Shown piece after piece: positions 51,247 to 63,240 of a DNA stretch of 64,000 bases (the stretch's first letter is position 1; each line of letters begins with the position of its first letter). Location of the stretch: NCBI GenBank assembly GCA_943735955.1, contig OX030956.1, forward strand, positions 14,229,600 to 14,293,599. Reading direction: 5' to 3'. The stretch comes from Piscicola geometra. Taxonomy: Eukaryota; Annelida; Clitellata; Hirudinida; Piscicolidae. The notes beneath the pieces were generated by a model that was given only the letters and a program-made list of their open reading frames with translations, had not been told where the DNA came from and did not search any database. The position numbers were made by a program, and so were the translations under genes.

Positions 51247-52884
51247 CAGGGGCGCAACCAGCAAAAAATGCTGGGGGGGGCTCAACTTTGGAAATTTTTT
51301 AATTTTTTTTTAATCCATTTACCGCTGCTGTTACGTTTTTGCGACATCAATTATTATTATTTTGCTGTTTTAATACCGAGTATTTTCACATATTTTGTAC
51401 AAGAAATTTTAATTTTATAAGTTACATTTCAATTTGTTAAATTTTAAAATCATAAGTTAAAATTCAATTTTTAAATTTTTAATCTTTTATTTTCTGTTTA
51501 AATTTACAATTTTTCGAAAAATCTCTTCTCGCTTAGATAATTGTTCAATTTTTTCGTTCGATTTCAGTATTTTTATACATTTTTAGTTTTAATTTCAGGG
51601 TAAAAAGATACTTAATACTTAAATTGAATTTTTTATATTCAAAATAACTTGTAAAACGTTTTCAATGCTTTTAAAAATCAATGGTGCGTTTTCGCAACTT
51701 TGAAGTAACATGATTTCATATGATTTTTAATAAGTCATTCATTACAATAGTTATTATGAAAATAATACAATTATTATTTTAATGTTAATGTATTAGGAAA
51801 TTTATAAAATAAAAAGTTGAATTTTGTAGATGAATGTTGATTTTTATATTTTGAAAAAAAATTCCAAACCGCAAAAGCTTCACACTTGAAGCTTTTATTG
51901 AAAGGAATATAATTTTTTAACCTCTCATAGATTGATTATAAAAATAAAATAAAGATAACATTCATCGTCAGTGTCGTTTTTGAAACAGCACGACAGTTTA
52001 TGAATGTGCTGTTGTAATTCACGTTAAATAATTTAATTTGTTGTAATTAAAATTACTATTATTATTATTATAACTAATAAAATAATTAGAAGTCATAATT
52101 TTATCGAACTATTTGCAATTTAAATTTATTTCTGTTTTAATAAATGTGGTTTGAATAACTTTATTTATGATTTTTCACTGCACAGAAGTATGTCACACTT
52201 CCCGCTCATGTTGCGTTTACGCAACACTTTGCCCCATTAAAACTTATAAAATAATTGTTTTCAATTTTGCTTGAGTTATTATTAGAACCATATAATGCAA
52301 GTCTAAATGTAAAATCCATTTTAACTTTTTTTCTCGGGTAGCGGCGGTAAATGGGCAAAATAAAAACTACCAATTATAGTTGATAAAGAATTCAGATAGT
52401 TTATTAATGATACAAAAGAAAAAATACAAACTAAGTTGCATAGTATTCTTAGAGTTAGGTCATCAGTTTGTGATCATCTTTTCACCATTTCATTTACTGG
52501 AAGAAGTGCAGTAGCTATTTTGGTAACAGATATTCTCTAACAAGCTTTGCAAACGACGAGCAGATACAGTCGTCCTAAGATGAATTTTAATAAGCCAAAG
52601 TTTAGAAAATACCCTTTCTGCTCTATTTCTTCTCAGAATTTGTGACATGTTAGTGTTATTTTGGTGGGATCTCTATGTTCTGTGTTGATATATGAAATAT
52701 TTCGTGAGATAAAGGCCCGATGGCCATCCAGAGCAAATATCATTGTCCTATTGCATATTGGAAAATTCATTACCTCCCCCCCCCACCAAAAAAACTCATC
52801 GATTTTCGAAAAATTGTGAAACCCTTCAAATAGGTCTGGGGGGGGGCTTGAGCCCCCCCCAGCCCCCCCCTGGTTGCGCCACTG
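51247..52884 (-). mobile_element. hAT transposon (family A), 1,638 bp, inserted in the LINE
   Basis: Terminal repeats CAGGGGCGCAACCAG (left) and CTGGTTGCGCCACTG (right) are inverted copies with one mismatch. The same 8 bp, CTTGGAGC, flanks both sides (51,239-51,246 and 52,885-52,892). Removing the element and one duplication restores the LINE frame around its ADD box. Both ends carry G- or C-homopolymer runs. Inside, the minus strand near 52,480-52,650 reads AERVFSKLWLIKIHLRTTVS, the C-terminal dimerisation domain of a hAT transposase; the rest of the transposase is gone. Confidence 0.92.
52480..52650 (-). pseudogene. hAT transposase C-terminal (hATC) remnant
   Basis: The minus strand reads MSQILRRNRAERVFSKLWLI followed by a KIHLRTTVSARRLQSLLEN stretch. 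In hAT transposases this is the (S/A)ERxFSxLKxIKxxLRxxM segment of the dimerisation domain. It ends in a stop soon after and has no N-terminal partner. Confidence 0.75.
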
Positions 52885-55318
52885 CTTGGAGCAATACTGT
52901 AGTGTCGTCAGCATTAAGGACAAATTTGGCAATTTCAGAAAGATTAATTAAATCATTAACATGATTGTTAAATAACAAAGGTCCTAAAATAGATCCTTGC
53001 GGTACACCAGTGTTAATCTTAAGTGTGTTAGAGGTTACACCATCAAGGTATACATTTAGGGAACGATTTCTTAAATATTCACAAAACCATTTGTGACATG
53101 TTCAGCGTATTCCATAATGAAACAATTGATCAAGCAAGATAAAATAGTTAATGGTATCAAATGCGTTTGAAAAATCAATGAAAATACCTAATGTGTGTAA
53201 GCGAGAATCAATACCAGTAGCAACATGCTGCACAACATCCAAAATGGCTAGTTCGTGGAACTGCCTTTTGTGAAAACGTATAGGCTAGGTGATAGAATAT
53301 TTTCGTTTTCTATGAAATTATTAAGTCGATTAAAATCAATTTTTTATACAATTTTTGATATAGAAGATAAAAGTGATATGGGTCTATAATTGTTCGAATC
53401 ATTTTCTAAACCATTTTTATGTATTGGAATAATTTTGGATAATTTAAAAAGAGAAGGAAATGAACTTGTTTTAAGAGAAACGTTAATTAGATGTGTAAGT
53501 GGAATTAATATATTTGGTGAAATTTTCTTTAAAAGTTTGATAGAAATTTGGTCATCGCCACAGCTAGATGTATTTGAAATGGTTTCAATGATAGAGCTTA
53601 CTTCAATGAAATCTGTTTCTAAGAGAAAAAAAGAATTTTGTGGACTTTTATTCAGGTATGATTTTGTAACATGATTATTTTCATTTTCAGAAGAAGCAGC
53701 AAACTGACTATAAAAAATAGTTGCGATAGAAGATTTGTCCGTGATTATTTCATTGTTAATTTTTAATGTAATATTATTTTGTTTATTGTAGTTATTTAAA
53801 TGATATTTTATTAAATCCAATGTTTTCTTAACATTATGTTTATGCTTAATGAATTCTTCTTTATTGTATTTATTTTTAGCAATTCTGCAAAGAGAATGAA
53901 ATAAGTTTTTATAAGTTTTATAATTAATTATATTGAGATCAGTTGGAGAGCTAATACATTTTTTATACAACTTGTTTTTGTGTTTTGAAGAAACTAAGAG
54001 AGCTTTTGTCAGCCAAGCTTGTCTACGCAAGCAAGTATTATGTCTGTTTTTATGTTGACAATGAGAAGTTAGACCACTTTGTATTGTTTCGATGAAGTGT
54101 TTTGGGACAAAATCTATGTCGTCAGAAGACAAAACCTTGCTCCAATCATGGGAAGACAAAAAAAAATTAATTTGACAATATTTTTATCTGAAAATACGAA
54201 ATTATTTTTTGGGGTGAAAATTGTTTGTTTAAATTGTAGTTTCGAAAAAGTGCAGATAGGATAGTGGTCGGATAAATCATTTGACAAAACATTAGACTTG
54301 TGTAGCTGTATGTTATTTGTGTATATATTGTCGATAAGCGTGCTGGAATATGAAGTGATTCTAGTTGGGTGAGTGATGAGTGGGATAAAGTTAAATGATG
54401 ACATCAAATTGGTAAAATCATTTGAAATATTATTACAATCACTATTTAGTATATTAATATTGAAATCCCCAAGGATATAAATTAAATTATTTTTTATCGA
54501 TTTATTTTTTTATGTTTTAGACTACAACTTTTAGTGAGTGCTTCATTAAAAAGTAATGGATCTGTATTTGGTGGTCTATAAACAATGATTAATAGAACAT
54601 TAGGAGAGTTTTCAGAAATTATTTTAATACATAGCCAATCAATAACTTGAGAGTTTGGACAAAGATCATCTCTTACTACGTAATAAAGTCTGCTAGATAT
54701 AAAAAAACCTACACCGCCTCCAATGCGATTTTCCCTATTTTTACTTACAAATGTGTAACCAGGGATTGAAATAAATTGGAATGACGTGTCATCCAACCAG
54801 GTTTCTGACACACCAATTACAGAAATTTGAAGATTAATTTCCTTCAAAAAAAAATTAAGATCTTCCATTTGTTATATAAACATCTTGCATTAATATGCAG
54901 CAAAGAAAAATTAAAATCAAATTTCTGAACATTGGCAATAAGATTTGAGGGTGAGGTTGTTGGAGAGATTGATGAAGACAGATTTAATGAGTTAAATAAA
55001 TGAATGTCTGGGTCAAAAGGCAGTAAAACGTCGGGAGCCATTATGAGGTAGGTTTGTGATTGAATAGCCAAGATTGGCACTGACGTATGTTGGTATACGA
55101 TTAAGTCCAAAGTTGTCACGGATGTGCAACAACACTTCAATTATATCCATGAGTTTATCTTTTTTAGTGTTGCCATGTTGAACGAATTTAATTTTATCAA
55201 TATTAAGACTTTTAAATTCGGTGTTTAGCAACTTTTTTTATAAAGTTATTTCTTCGGTTGTAAAAAAATCAGCAGTTATAGATATAAATGTTTTATTATT
55301 TAAACTGTTTAAATTATT

Positions 55319-55552
<234 letters not shown>

Positions 55553-55778
55553 TCGGCTGTCATTTAAATTTAATTTATCCTAAGGTTTCTTAAAATTGAA
55601 GACATTGAGATATTTTATATCAATAAAACTTTTCTTAACTATAAACAAAGTAGGTTTTTTGAATCACAAACAATAATGTTTTGCAATATTTAATGAAATA
55701 AAACTTGCATTCTGAAACTAGAACTACAAGAACGGCTTCGAACACGCAGCCCACGAAACTAAAAGCAGTGCTGCATCG

Positions 55779-58700
55779 ATGGAAAGCAAGGCCCTGAAGA
55801 GTCAGTCATGTGACGAGGAGGATGGAGAGAAGGGTCAGAGAAAACATGAAAGAGAACCTTCTAAAAAGATAACAAAAGAGTCTTTAGAACTAGAAGCCGA
55901 AACAGAAAAGGAAGAGAGGAGAAGGGGGAGAATGTTGTGGTTGTTCGTCTTGAACATGGCATTTGTGGCGCTGTTTTTCCTGGTACTTGTCATCTACAAC
56001 AACGTGATGCTGAGGACTCTAGAGAGGCGCTTTGGATTGTCTTCCTTTCAAACAGGCATTTTAACCAGTTCAAACGACGTCATGCATATATGTCTCGTCA
56101 TTTTCATCGCCTACTTCGGAGACAAGGGCCACAGACCCCGCATCATCGCCTTCACCCTTCTCTTTGCATCTCTCACAGGCTTTCTCATGGCCTCTCCCCA
56201 CTTCCTCTTGCACGATTATGACAAAAAAGTTCCATCTCGACGCAGCAACACCACGTCCTGGAACGTGCCTCTCTGCTACGCTAACCACCAGAACAAAACT
56301 GAATGCAGTGAGAGTGACAGCGATGATGGTTTCTTCAGTTATCATCCCGCCTTCTACATCTTTCTAGTGGCTCAGTTTCTCAGTGGGATAGGATTTTCAG
56401 CTCTCTTCACGCTCTCCATGGCGTACATTGACGAAAACGCACCAAAGAACAAACTATCTCTCTACATTGGTTTGTTTCTCCAACTCATTTATGCCTAAGC
56501 AGCTGCAAGCCATTTGAAATGTTTCAGATTTTGAATAAAATGCAGACTTGCGAGACTTATACATGCTCAGTAGTCTCTCTTCAAGCAGAACAATAGTCTT
56601 CTCGTCTTACAACAAAATGCTTTAATTAAACTTTTTAAATACAATAGAATCGACCAAATAATTTTATCAACTTAGTGTAAGTTTGATAGAGATTTAAGAC
56701 CAAAAGGTTATAGGGACGTAAGACACGAAGAGGCATCAAGGCCACTTAGGCTGCAAATTTTCATTCACGCTTATGGGTTACAAGGGCATCGGTTGCCCTC
56801 AAAACTAGGGCCATTGATCGTTGCTCAAGCCGAGTCATTACACGCTTGGCTTTCAAGTTTCATCATGAAATATTTAAAGTTTTATTTTCCAGGTCTTATA
56901 ATTCTATGAGAGAACCAAACTATTAGATAATTAAAAATCTTTTTAGCCTTTTGATTAAACTTGGTGTGAAATATATGGCAATTTTTCAAGATTTTGAACA
57001 TGGACTTGATAAAAAGCTGTAGAAGTATCTAAACAGTACATTAAAACAATTGAGATTCTTTTATAAATTCGCAAAAATAGTTTGTATGCCACCATGAAGC
57101 AAAAGTATCTTATAAGGCTAGAGGTCTTCGTTCCTACTTTGATTTCCATATCAGTTTGAAAAATTATTTAAAAAATATAAAAGCAAAAGGCGGCAAGAAA
57201 TGCAACAAAAAAATCTATAACAGCAATCAATCAATCAATCACTAATTATATTTATAGCAACAAGACCAATAATGTGAATATCAAAATGGTTTAATTCTTC
57301 CCACAGCGTGCTGCATGTGCTTCTTCTCGTTGAGTCCCATCACGGCGATGCTGCTGGCTGGCTTCTGCCTGCGACTTCCAGAGAACCTCTTGTCAGGTGA
57401 TTGTTTGTTGTGGCCTGCGCTAGTTTTTGTCGAGTTATAATTAGGGTTGAAGGGAAGTTATGTTAAGTTTCAATTATGGGTGAGCAATATTTAGGGCTGA
57501 TGCATATTTGTGGGTCACTTTTCAATGGCTGGAGGCGTTATGATAACAAATAAAGATTTTTTAATCAATAACTAATTAAAATAAATTTTCTAGATAGGCA
57601 TTTATGTAGGATTGTCAGACGCATGGACGGCGATCTGCTGCAAATCTTGGTGGGTCAAAACCAGCATGGACGATCCTGGGGGAGTTCTGGGGTCTGGACA
57701 CCCCCTCCCCCACTTAAAAAACATTTTTTAACTTCTGTTTTCATACGAATATTCAAGTAAGCAGTGAAAAGTTTTATTTTAGACAGCTAAAACTATAACT
57801 GTTTTGATATATTGAATTTCGTGAGATAAAGGCCTGATGGCCATCCAGAGAAAACATTTTTTTCCTATGGCTTATTTAAAAACTCATTACCCTCCCTCTC
57901 TCTACCTAAAAAACTCATCGATTGTTGAATAATTGCGAGTCCTTTCCAATTGGCCTGGTTGCGCCACTGCTCACAATGTATTCCTATGTAAAAATTCTGT
58001 TTAATGCCATTTTTGACGATTATGTTCACATTAAAACAAGATTTTAAAAGTGTTTTTATTGAAAAAACTGAGAGTGTCCACATTAAGGCGGACCCCCTCA
58101 CTACCAAAAAGTGGAAGGGTCCGGACCCCAGGGTTGCCGACAATGGTCAGACGTTATTGTTGATGAGGTACAAAACACCTCCCTGCAGAAGACAACGTCA
58201 ACGTGGATGACCCGACCTTCGTTGGCTGCTGGTGGCTGGGCTTCATCATTGCAGCCTTCCTTCTCATCGTTTTCACCATTCCACTCAGTTTCTTTCCAGC
58301 CACTCTCAAAAGGGACATTCATCTTGAAAGGTTTTCAAAGTTTCAACAACACTATCTTTCAAGAAGCGTCAGTAGAGACATTTTATACATTTATTTCTAG
58401 GCTCAATAGAAATCGAGTAAGTTAAGAAAAGGATGAATGAAAAGTTAATTAAATTGGATACTTCGACAGAAAAGAAGAGCTGCCACTAAAAAAAGCCGTT
58501 AAAAAGAAGAATGTGAGCCACTCTATCAAGCAACAAGCCAGAGGTTATAAATTATGGAATGAATTACTGAAAGTATTTTCATTAATTTATTTCAAATTAA
58601 AATAATTTATTTATCTGAAGACCTTATTAAATTCAAAACCTCTTCACGCACAACCCTCCAGAGTTTCCCGGAGGTTTAAAGAAACTGATAACAAACAAAT

Positions 58701-61700
58701 TGTTTATTCTGAACCTTTTTCAGAGCATCTCTGGAGCGTACATTCTCTACGGCATGTACACCAACATGGTGAGGTACATTGAAACTCACTTTCTCTACTC
58801 AGCCACGACTGCCGCTATCATAACTGGTGCGATTATTCAGAGTCTCAGATATATTAAGTTTTTTACACATTTTATTTTCGAAATTTTAATATAAATTAAA
58901 ATTATTTGTCAATTTTATACTTGTTTTTCAAATAATAACCCTTCTTATCTACTCCTGGGGTAGCACAAAACATGAAAATTCGATTTTATAATTTGATTTG
59001 AAAGATTTGAAAAGTTTTTTCATCAAGATTTGATTTTAATAAACTTATTTTCAAAATTCTAAATATAATTCGATTCTTAGAGATCAAATTTATGAAAAAA
59101 CTGATTTCATAAGATTTTAATTTAAATTTTAAAATGTATTGGATTTGCTGAGATTTATAACTTTTATTTTAGAAAATAATATAAATTATAAACTTAAGTG
59201 TTTAAAAACCTAAAATAAAATAGTAGTAGTATTAGTAGTAATAGTAATAGTTGTAGTTTTAGATGTAGTTTAAAATGTAAATATCTAGATAATCTAAGCA
59301 TAAGACGACACATTGCTTTGTGGTCTGTCAGATTTATTGCATTGTCCTCAATTGTTGTTGATTGTGCGTTCTCTATTTCGACCTGAACATGTATTTCAAA
59401 TTTCAAAATACTTTGTAATTTTAAATGACCAAACAAAATCATGAAGATTTGAGAGGATTTGTAAAAGTTTTTTTAGGAAGATTTTATTTAAGCCATTTAT
59501 TCATTTTATAAATAATTTGAGTTGTATGGGCTTTTAATAAGGTTTAAAAAAATTGATTTAACTTAAATTTTCCTTAAGATTTAACTCGTTTGGATTAAGA
59601 TTTAACTTCTAAAAAAATTAACGGATTAGAATAGATTTTGATTTTAAAATTCCAAAAGAATGAACGGGTAGCTGAGTCGGCAACGACTCTCGGCTTGACC
59701 AATAATGAAAGGTCCTAGGTTCAAGTGCAACTAGTAACCCAAAGGCGCAAATGAAAATTTGCAGCCTAAGTGGCCTGGAAGCCCGTTCGGGCTATACGCC
59801 ACTATAATAATGCTCGTCATTATTATTATTAAAGAAAAAATAAACTATAAGAGTTTGCTATAAAATATCTGGATTTTTGCCCCACCACATCTACACCGTT
59901 TTAATTCCCGTTTTTTTGACATAGGAATGACATCATCAGTGCTGGGCGCCATTGGCAGTCTCAGTGGAGGATTTTTGATTTCGAGGTTCAAGTTTGACAC
60001 AAAACAAACTCTGAAGTTCACAATTTCTGCAAGTGAGTGTGAAAAGCCATGAACGCGATTTAAGAAAGCAAATAAATGAGTTTTGAAATGATTTGACACC
60101 ATGTTAACATTCAAACATGAAACCGACTCTATGTTAACATTCTAACACGAAACATAGCTTTTCACTCATTATCACTGACTCACCTTGTAACAGGAGTGTT
60201 GTACATAGCAGGAGTAGTTGTGCTGTTGAACATAAAGTGTCCTCAAGTGCAGATAGACATGGCTTTTACAGGCAATCCTTTCGAGTGAGATGGGAGACCA
60301 AGGAATGAAGATGAGGGCGTATAAAAATCAAAGAATGTCTTTATACACATATAATAGGAATATATACCTTTCGAACAGCCTTGTGTTGAGCTAGACATGG
60401 ATATTCACAACGTCTAACCTCCACTTGCGATGCCGTAGAACCATTTCTACAATTCAATCCCACACACACAAAAACACTTACATTGATCAAAGGTCCACAG
60501 TGGAGAACTCGTGCAACGAGGCATGCAACTGCAACCTGGAACGACAGTCATTCTATCCGGTGTGTGGCAGTAACGGCATCTCCTACTACTCGCCGTGCCT
60601 TGCTGGCTGCTCATCCAGCCAGAACAAAGTAAGTTGCTTTGTGTAGGATAACTCACTAAGTTGCTTGAACAAATGCAGATTGTGTGGGTTTAAAAAATGT
60701 GAACTTACATAAATTATTTTTTTCTTATTTAGTACTCAAAACCGATTTTCAAGCCATCCGTCTTCTACAGACGTTCACAGACTGCAAGTGCATCCGCAAA
60801 CTGGAATCGAACGACAGTGTGTACGACTTCAGAACTGCTTCCAGGGCTGTGGACTTCGTCGAAGGTTTGATGTCGAATTAATAAAATCAGTGTGGTTGTA
60901 GTTCTATAATAAATTCAAATTTTTCCTGTGAGCTTAAACACTTGAACGACCAAACTTCAGTCAATCTTCGCATTACACACAACACCATCGACTCTTGGAT
61001 GCTCCACCACAATGAAAACATCAATCAACCACGCCGCAGAAGGAACAGCAACCATGGGCTACTGCACCCCCAAGTGTCAAATGTTCATCACCTTCACTGT
61101 CGTTCTAGTTTTTTTGACTTTCTGCTCCTCCATCACCAAAGTCCCTGACACTATGATCAACTTCAAGTGAGGCAGTGATCAGAAAACACTATAAAAACAA
61201 ACACATACACAAGAACACACATATACAAACACACACACAACAAAAAACATACACACAGCATCGTGGACAAAAAACAGAGGTCATTTGCCCTTGGAATCAA
61301 CTCCTTCACTCTCAATCTGCTAGGTGAATTATTTAGTATCTTGTTGCTTGAAACCAGTGGCTCAACCCGCAAAAATAAAGGATTAAAAAAACTGCAGAAT
61401 GAAAATATTAAAAATTGAAGTTAAAATCAATAATTAATTTACAATCTTAATCCTGCACCCACCCACTTTCTCTTCTCCATCCTTCAGGCTTCATTCCCTC
61501 TCCCCTGTTGTTTGGTCGTCTGATCGACCAGAGCTGCATTTTGTGGCAGTGGACGTGCAACAAGTCAGGCGCGTGTCTGCTCTTCGACACTGCCAGGTGC
61601 CGCTCTTGTCCGAAGTTGCACTTGTTTCAATGCCTTCAAGTAAACGATTGGAAGTCAATTTGAGACATTACACCCTGCAGACTGCGACACTCCATCTACG

Positions 61701-61915
61701 GCACCACGCTGGTGGTGGAGTCCTTGGAGCTGTGCTTCATCGTCGCCATCTTCCTCCTCATCCCGAGGAGGGCCCTCCACTCGCCACACGAGGCGATCGA
61801 GACAGAGGTATTCGAGAAGGGAAGTGAAGAGGTGCAGGTGCAAGAGAAGAAAGACCTGGACGATTTGAAGGCAGGTTTGAAAGATAAAGCGAATGGAAAG
61901 TCCGAAAGATTTTGA
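55779..61915 (+). CDS. Organic anion transporting polypeptide (OATP/SLCO family), 13 exons
   Basis: A 12-helix plasma-membrane transporter family moving bile salts, steroid conjugates, thyroid hormone and other organic anions. Exons: 55779-56469, 57307-57396, 58189-58330, 58470-58512, 58664-58826, 59925-60032, 60194-60284, 60493-60628, 60771-60864, 61040-61166, 61259-61323, 61488-61596, 61681-61915. They sum to 2,094 bp with all phases matching, 697 aa plus TGA, the usual family length. Seen: a charged cytosolic N-terminus, TM1 (MLWLFVLNMAFVALFFLVLV), the OATP signature region (DDPTFVGCWWLGF), a Kazal-type extracellular loop, SFALGINSF, and FIPSPLLFGRLIDQSCILW. The start ATG gives the full cytosolic tail. 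Substrate and subfamily cannot be told from sequence alone. The 43-bp exon 58470-58512 is the least certain. Confidence 0.95.
56711..56872 (-). mobile_element. SINE copy, minus orientation, in OATP intron 1
   Basis: The reverse complement contains AATGAAAATTTGCAGCCTAA followed by GTGGCC, shared with the plus-strand copy at 59,660-59,835. Its head shows decayed A- and B-box-like sequence (GACTCGGCTTGAGC, CTAGTTTTGAGGG). Confidence 0.75.
57224..57262 (-). mobile_element. LINE 3'-tail fragment
   Basis: AATCAATCAATCAATCACTA followed by ATTATATTTATAGC is the inverted end of the 45-47.7 kb LINE family (GCTATACAAATTATTAG plus TGAT tail), diverged. Confidence 0.55.
57622..58145. mobile_element. hAT-like MITE, family B, 524 bp, in OATP intron 2
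   Basis: The element starts CATGGACGGCGATC and ends CGGCAATG-like sequence (GGTTGCCGACAATG), inverted ends with mismatches. It is flanked by GTCAGACG on both sides (57,614-57,621 and 58,146-58,153), a perfect 8-bp target duplication. The body matches the copy at 43,106-43,526. It is interrupted internally at about 57,800-57,971. It ends 43 bp before OATP exon 58189-58330. Confidence 0.85.
57800..57971. mobile_element. Right-end fragment of hAT family A nested in family B
   Basis: ATTTCGTGAGATAAAGGCC, TGATGGCCATCCAGAG and the end CTGGTTGCGCCACTG match 52,690-52,884 of the complete family A element. It sits where the other family B copy has continuous sequence (ACTATAACT before, CTCACAATG after), so it arrived later. 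Confidence 0.8.
59660..59835 (+). mobile_element. tRNA-derived SINE in an OATP intron
   Basis: An A-box-like TAGCTGAGTCGG (59,669-59,680) and a B-box-like GGTTCAAGTGC (59,718-59,728) are spaced as in a tRNA-derived RNA polymerase III promoter. A non-tRNA body follows (GCAGCCTAAGTGGCC, CCGTTCGGGCTATACG) and a tail of ATT triplets. Confidence 0.8.
60493..60864 (+). CDS. OATP exons for the Kazal-like extracellular loop
   Basis: Exons 60493-60628 and 60771-60864 encode the cysteine-rich loop between helices 9 and 10. The Cys pattern (SCNEACNCN, FYPVCGSNGISYYSPCLAGC, then TFTDCKCI) is that of the Kazal-like module conserved in animal OATPs, where disulphides are needed for surface expression. The acceptor at 60,770 is chosen over an earlier AG near 60,732 because it restores the frame and the NK-TFTDC junction. 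Confidence 0.92.
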
Positions 61916-63175
61916 AGCTCATAAACGACCAAGGCTCATGTGCGTACATTTATACCTCAGATCTGACTTTATTTGGCAAATCTTTTATAAATATTACAAA
62001 TAATAGTGGTCCAAGGCAGTTATAGGCATAGTTTAACTAATTTTTTGTAGTTTCCGGCATAGTTTAACTGAAAAATATAGTTAAGTTAAAATGACAGTTT
62101 AATTCAAATATTTCAGTTGGCAACTATATAGTTTTACTGAAGTTATTTAGTTAGCTCTTTTTTAAATATGAATTTTAGGCTGAAAAAATGCAATACATTT
62201 ATTGGCATATCCAGTAGTAGCAGAGGCATTCCGCCAATGCATTGCCACACTGCCCAGTTCAGCTGCTGTTGAAAGATTATTCAACGTTGCTTCACAAGTT
62301 TTGAGTGCACGCCGTTGTCGGATGAAACTCTGGACAAGATTGTGTTCGTTCAGTCTGGGACTGAATGAGTGTACAGTATAAAGTTAAACTGACAATAAAG
62401 GCTATAAAGTATTTTAAAGTCAGGTTCATTTTAAATGAAATGCATGTGCTATTTCTAAAAGTCTTTTGAACTTATTTTTGTTTTTCCTTTTAATGAAAAT
62501 TAATTTCTAAGTTACTTTAAACTTTAAAATAACGGCTAGTAAAGACATGGTTTCAATGGCTTTTTATGTTACAGTTATGCTACTTCAGATTTTGTCTGTT
62601 AATAAGTGAATACAAAAATCGTTGCAAAATAGCTTGGAAAAGGGATCTGTTTTACATTTCTGCCACAAACTAACTATAATATCGGCTATTCAATTCCTAT
62701 TGGTTGGAATAAAATATACATAAATTTTTTTTGCATAATGTTTAAAATAAACGGACTTAAAAGAGTATTATAATTTTTGTAATATGGATCTTGAAAATAA
62801 AAAAGTATCATTTTATAAAAAATGTTATATAATATGAACTTTTCACAACATACCTTTAAAAATTAAATTTTTATTTTAAATATATATATAAAATTTAAGA
62901 GTAAATGAACACTTGTAATTTTATTATGTATGAACAATAATTATTTATTTAACTTAAAATCAAGCTCACAAAACAATCTTTAATATTAATAAAATAGTCA
63001 TTGTATCATATTTGATTAACTTAATATATAGGATCAAACTCACAAAACAGTCTTAAAATACTAATAAAAAAGTAATTGTTTATAAGTAAATAACTTAATA
63101 TGCATGATCAAATTCAAAATAATCAAACTGTCTTTTAAAATAGTAATAAAAGTAATTTTTAAATATTCAAATAAT
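61916..63175. other. AT-rich region downstream of OATP
   Basis: No host gene seen. It holds the hAT remnant and the tandem units annotated separately. A candidate AATAAA for OATP lies at 62,394-62,399, inside the transposon remnant. Confidence 0.4.
62220..62368 (+). pseudogene. hAT transposase C-terminal remnant, frameshifted
   Basis: The plus strand reads LPSSAAVERLFNVASQVLSA then, after a shift, SDETLDKIVFVQSG and a stop. This is the hATC dimerisation segment (xxVERLFSxAGxxLxxxRxxL). It matches neither hAT family A nor B closely. Surrounding DNA repeats ATAGTTTAACT motifs that may be decayed ends. Confidence 0.7.
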
Positions 63176-63240
63176 TTAATATATAAGATCAAACTCACTT
63201 ATGTCTTTCAAAATAGTAATAAAAAGATCATTATTCTTAT
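62939..63240. repeat. Four diverged 70-80-bp tandem units at the transposase 3' end
   Basis: Units share TTAATATATAGGATCAAACT, CACAAAACAGTC and AATAGTAATAAAAGTAA-like blocks starting near 62,939, 63,016, 63,091 and 63,172. The last unit contains the stop codon and final codons of the transposase. Confidence 0.75.

Larger units (their letters stand above)
50216..55260 (-). mobile_element. Non-LTR retrotransposon (Jockey/CR1 group), decayed, hAT inserted
   Basis: Read on the minus strand: an ORF1/linker-like part (55,231-55,013), endonuclease (LLHINARCLYNKWK, VIGVSETWLDD, LIIVYRPPNTDPL, ILGDFNIN, LSDHYPICTF; 54,940-54,114), then reverse transcriptase (LFKLSKIIPIHKNG, NNYRPISLLSSISKIV, GVPQGSILGP near 52,980). 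It continues as KFVLNADDTTVLL across the hAT insertion and a C-terminal part (YCFPIWGLACKTH, SNIIERTL-like end) to 50,433. Several stops and frameshifts separate these parts. The likely 3' end is the AATAAAGG sequence and short TA repeat near 50,216-50,240. It is a different family from the plus-strand LINE at 45-47.7 kb. Confidence 0.9.

Noticed and set aside
58330..58400. Continuation of OATP exon 58189-58330 to the TAG near 58,400
   Set aside because: The donor after 58,330 joins exon 58470-58512 in phase and continues the transporter, whereas read-through ends in a stop.
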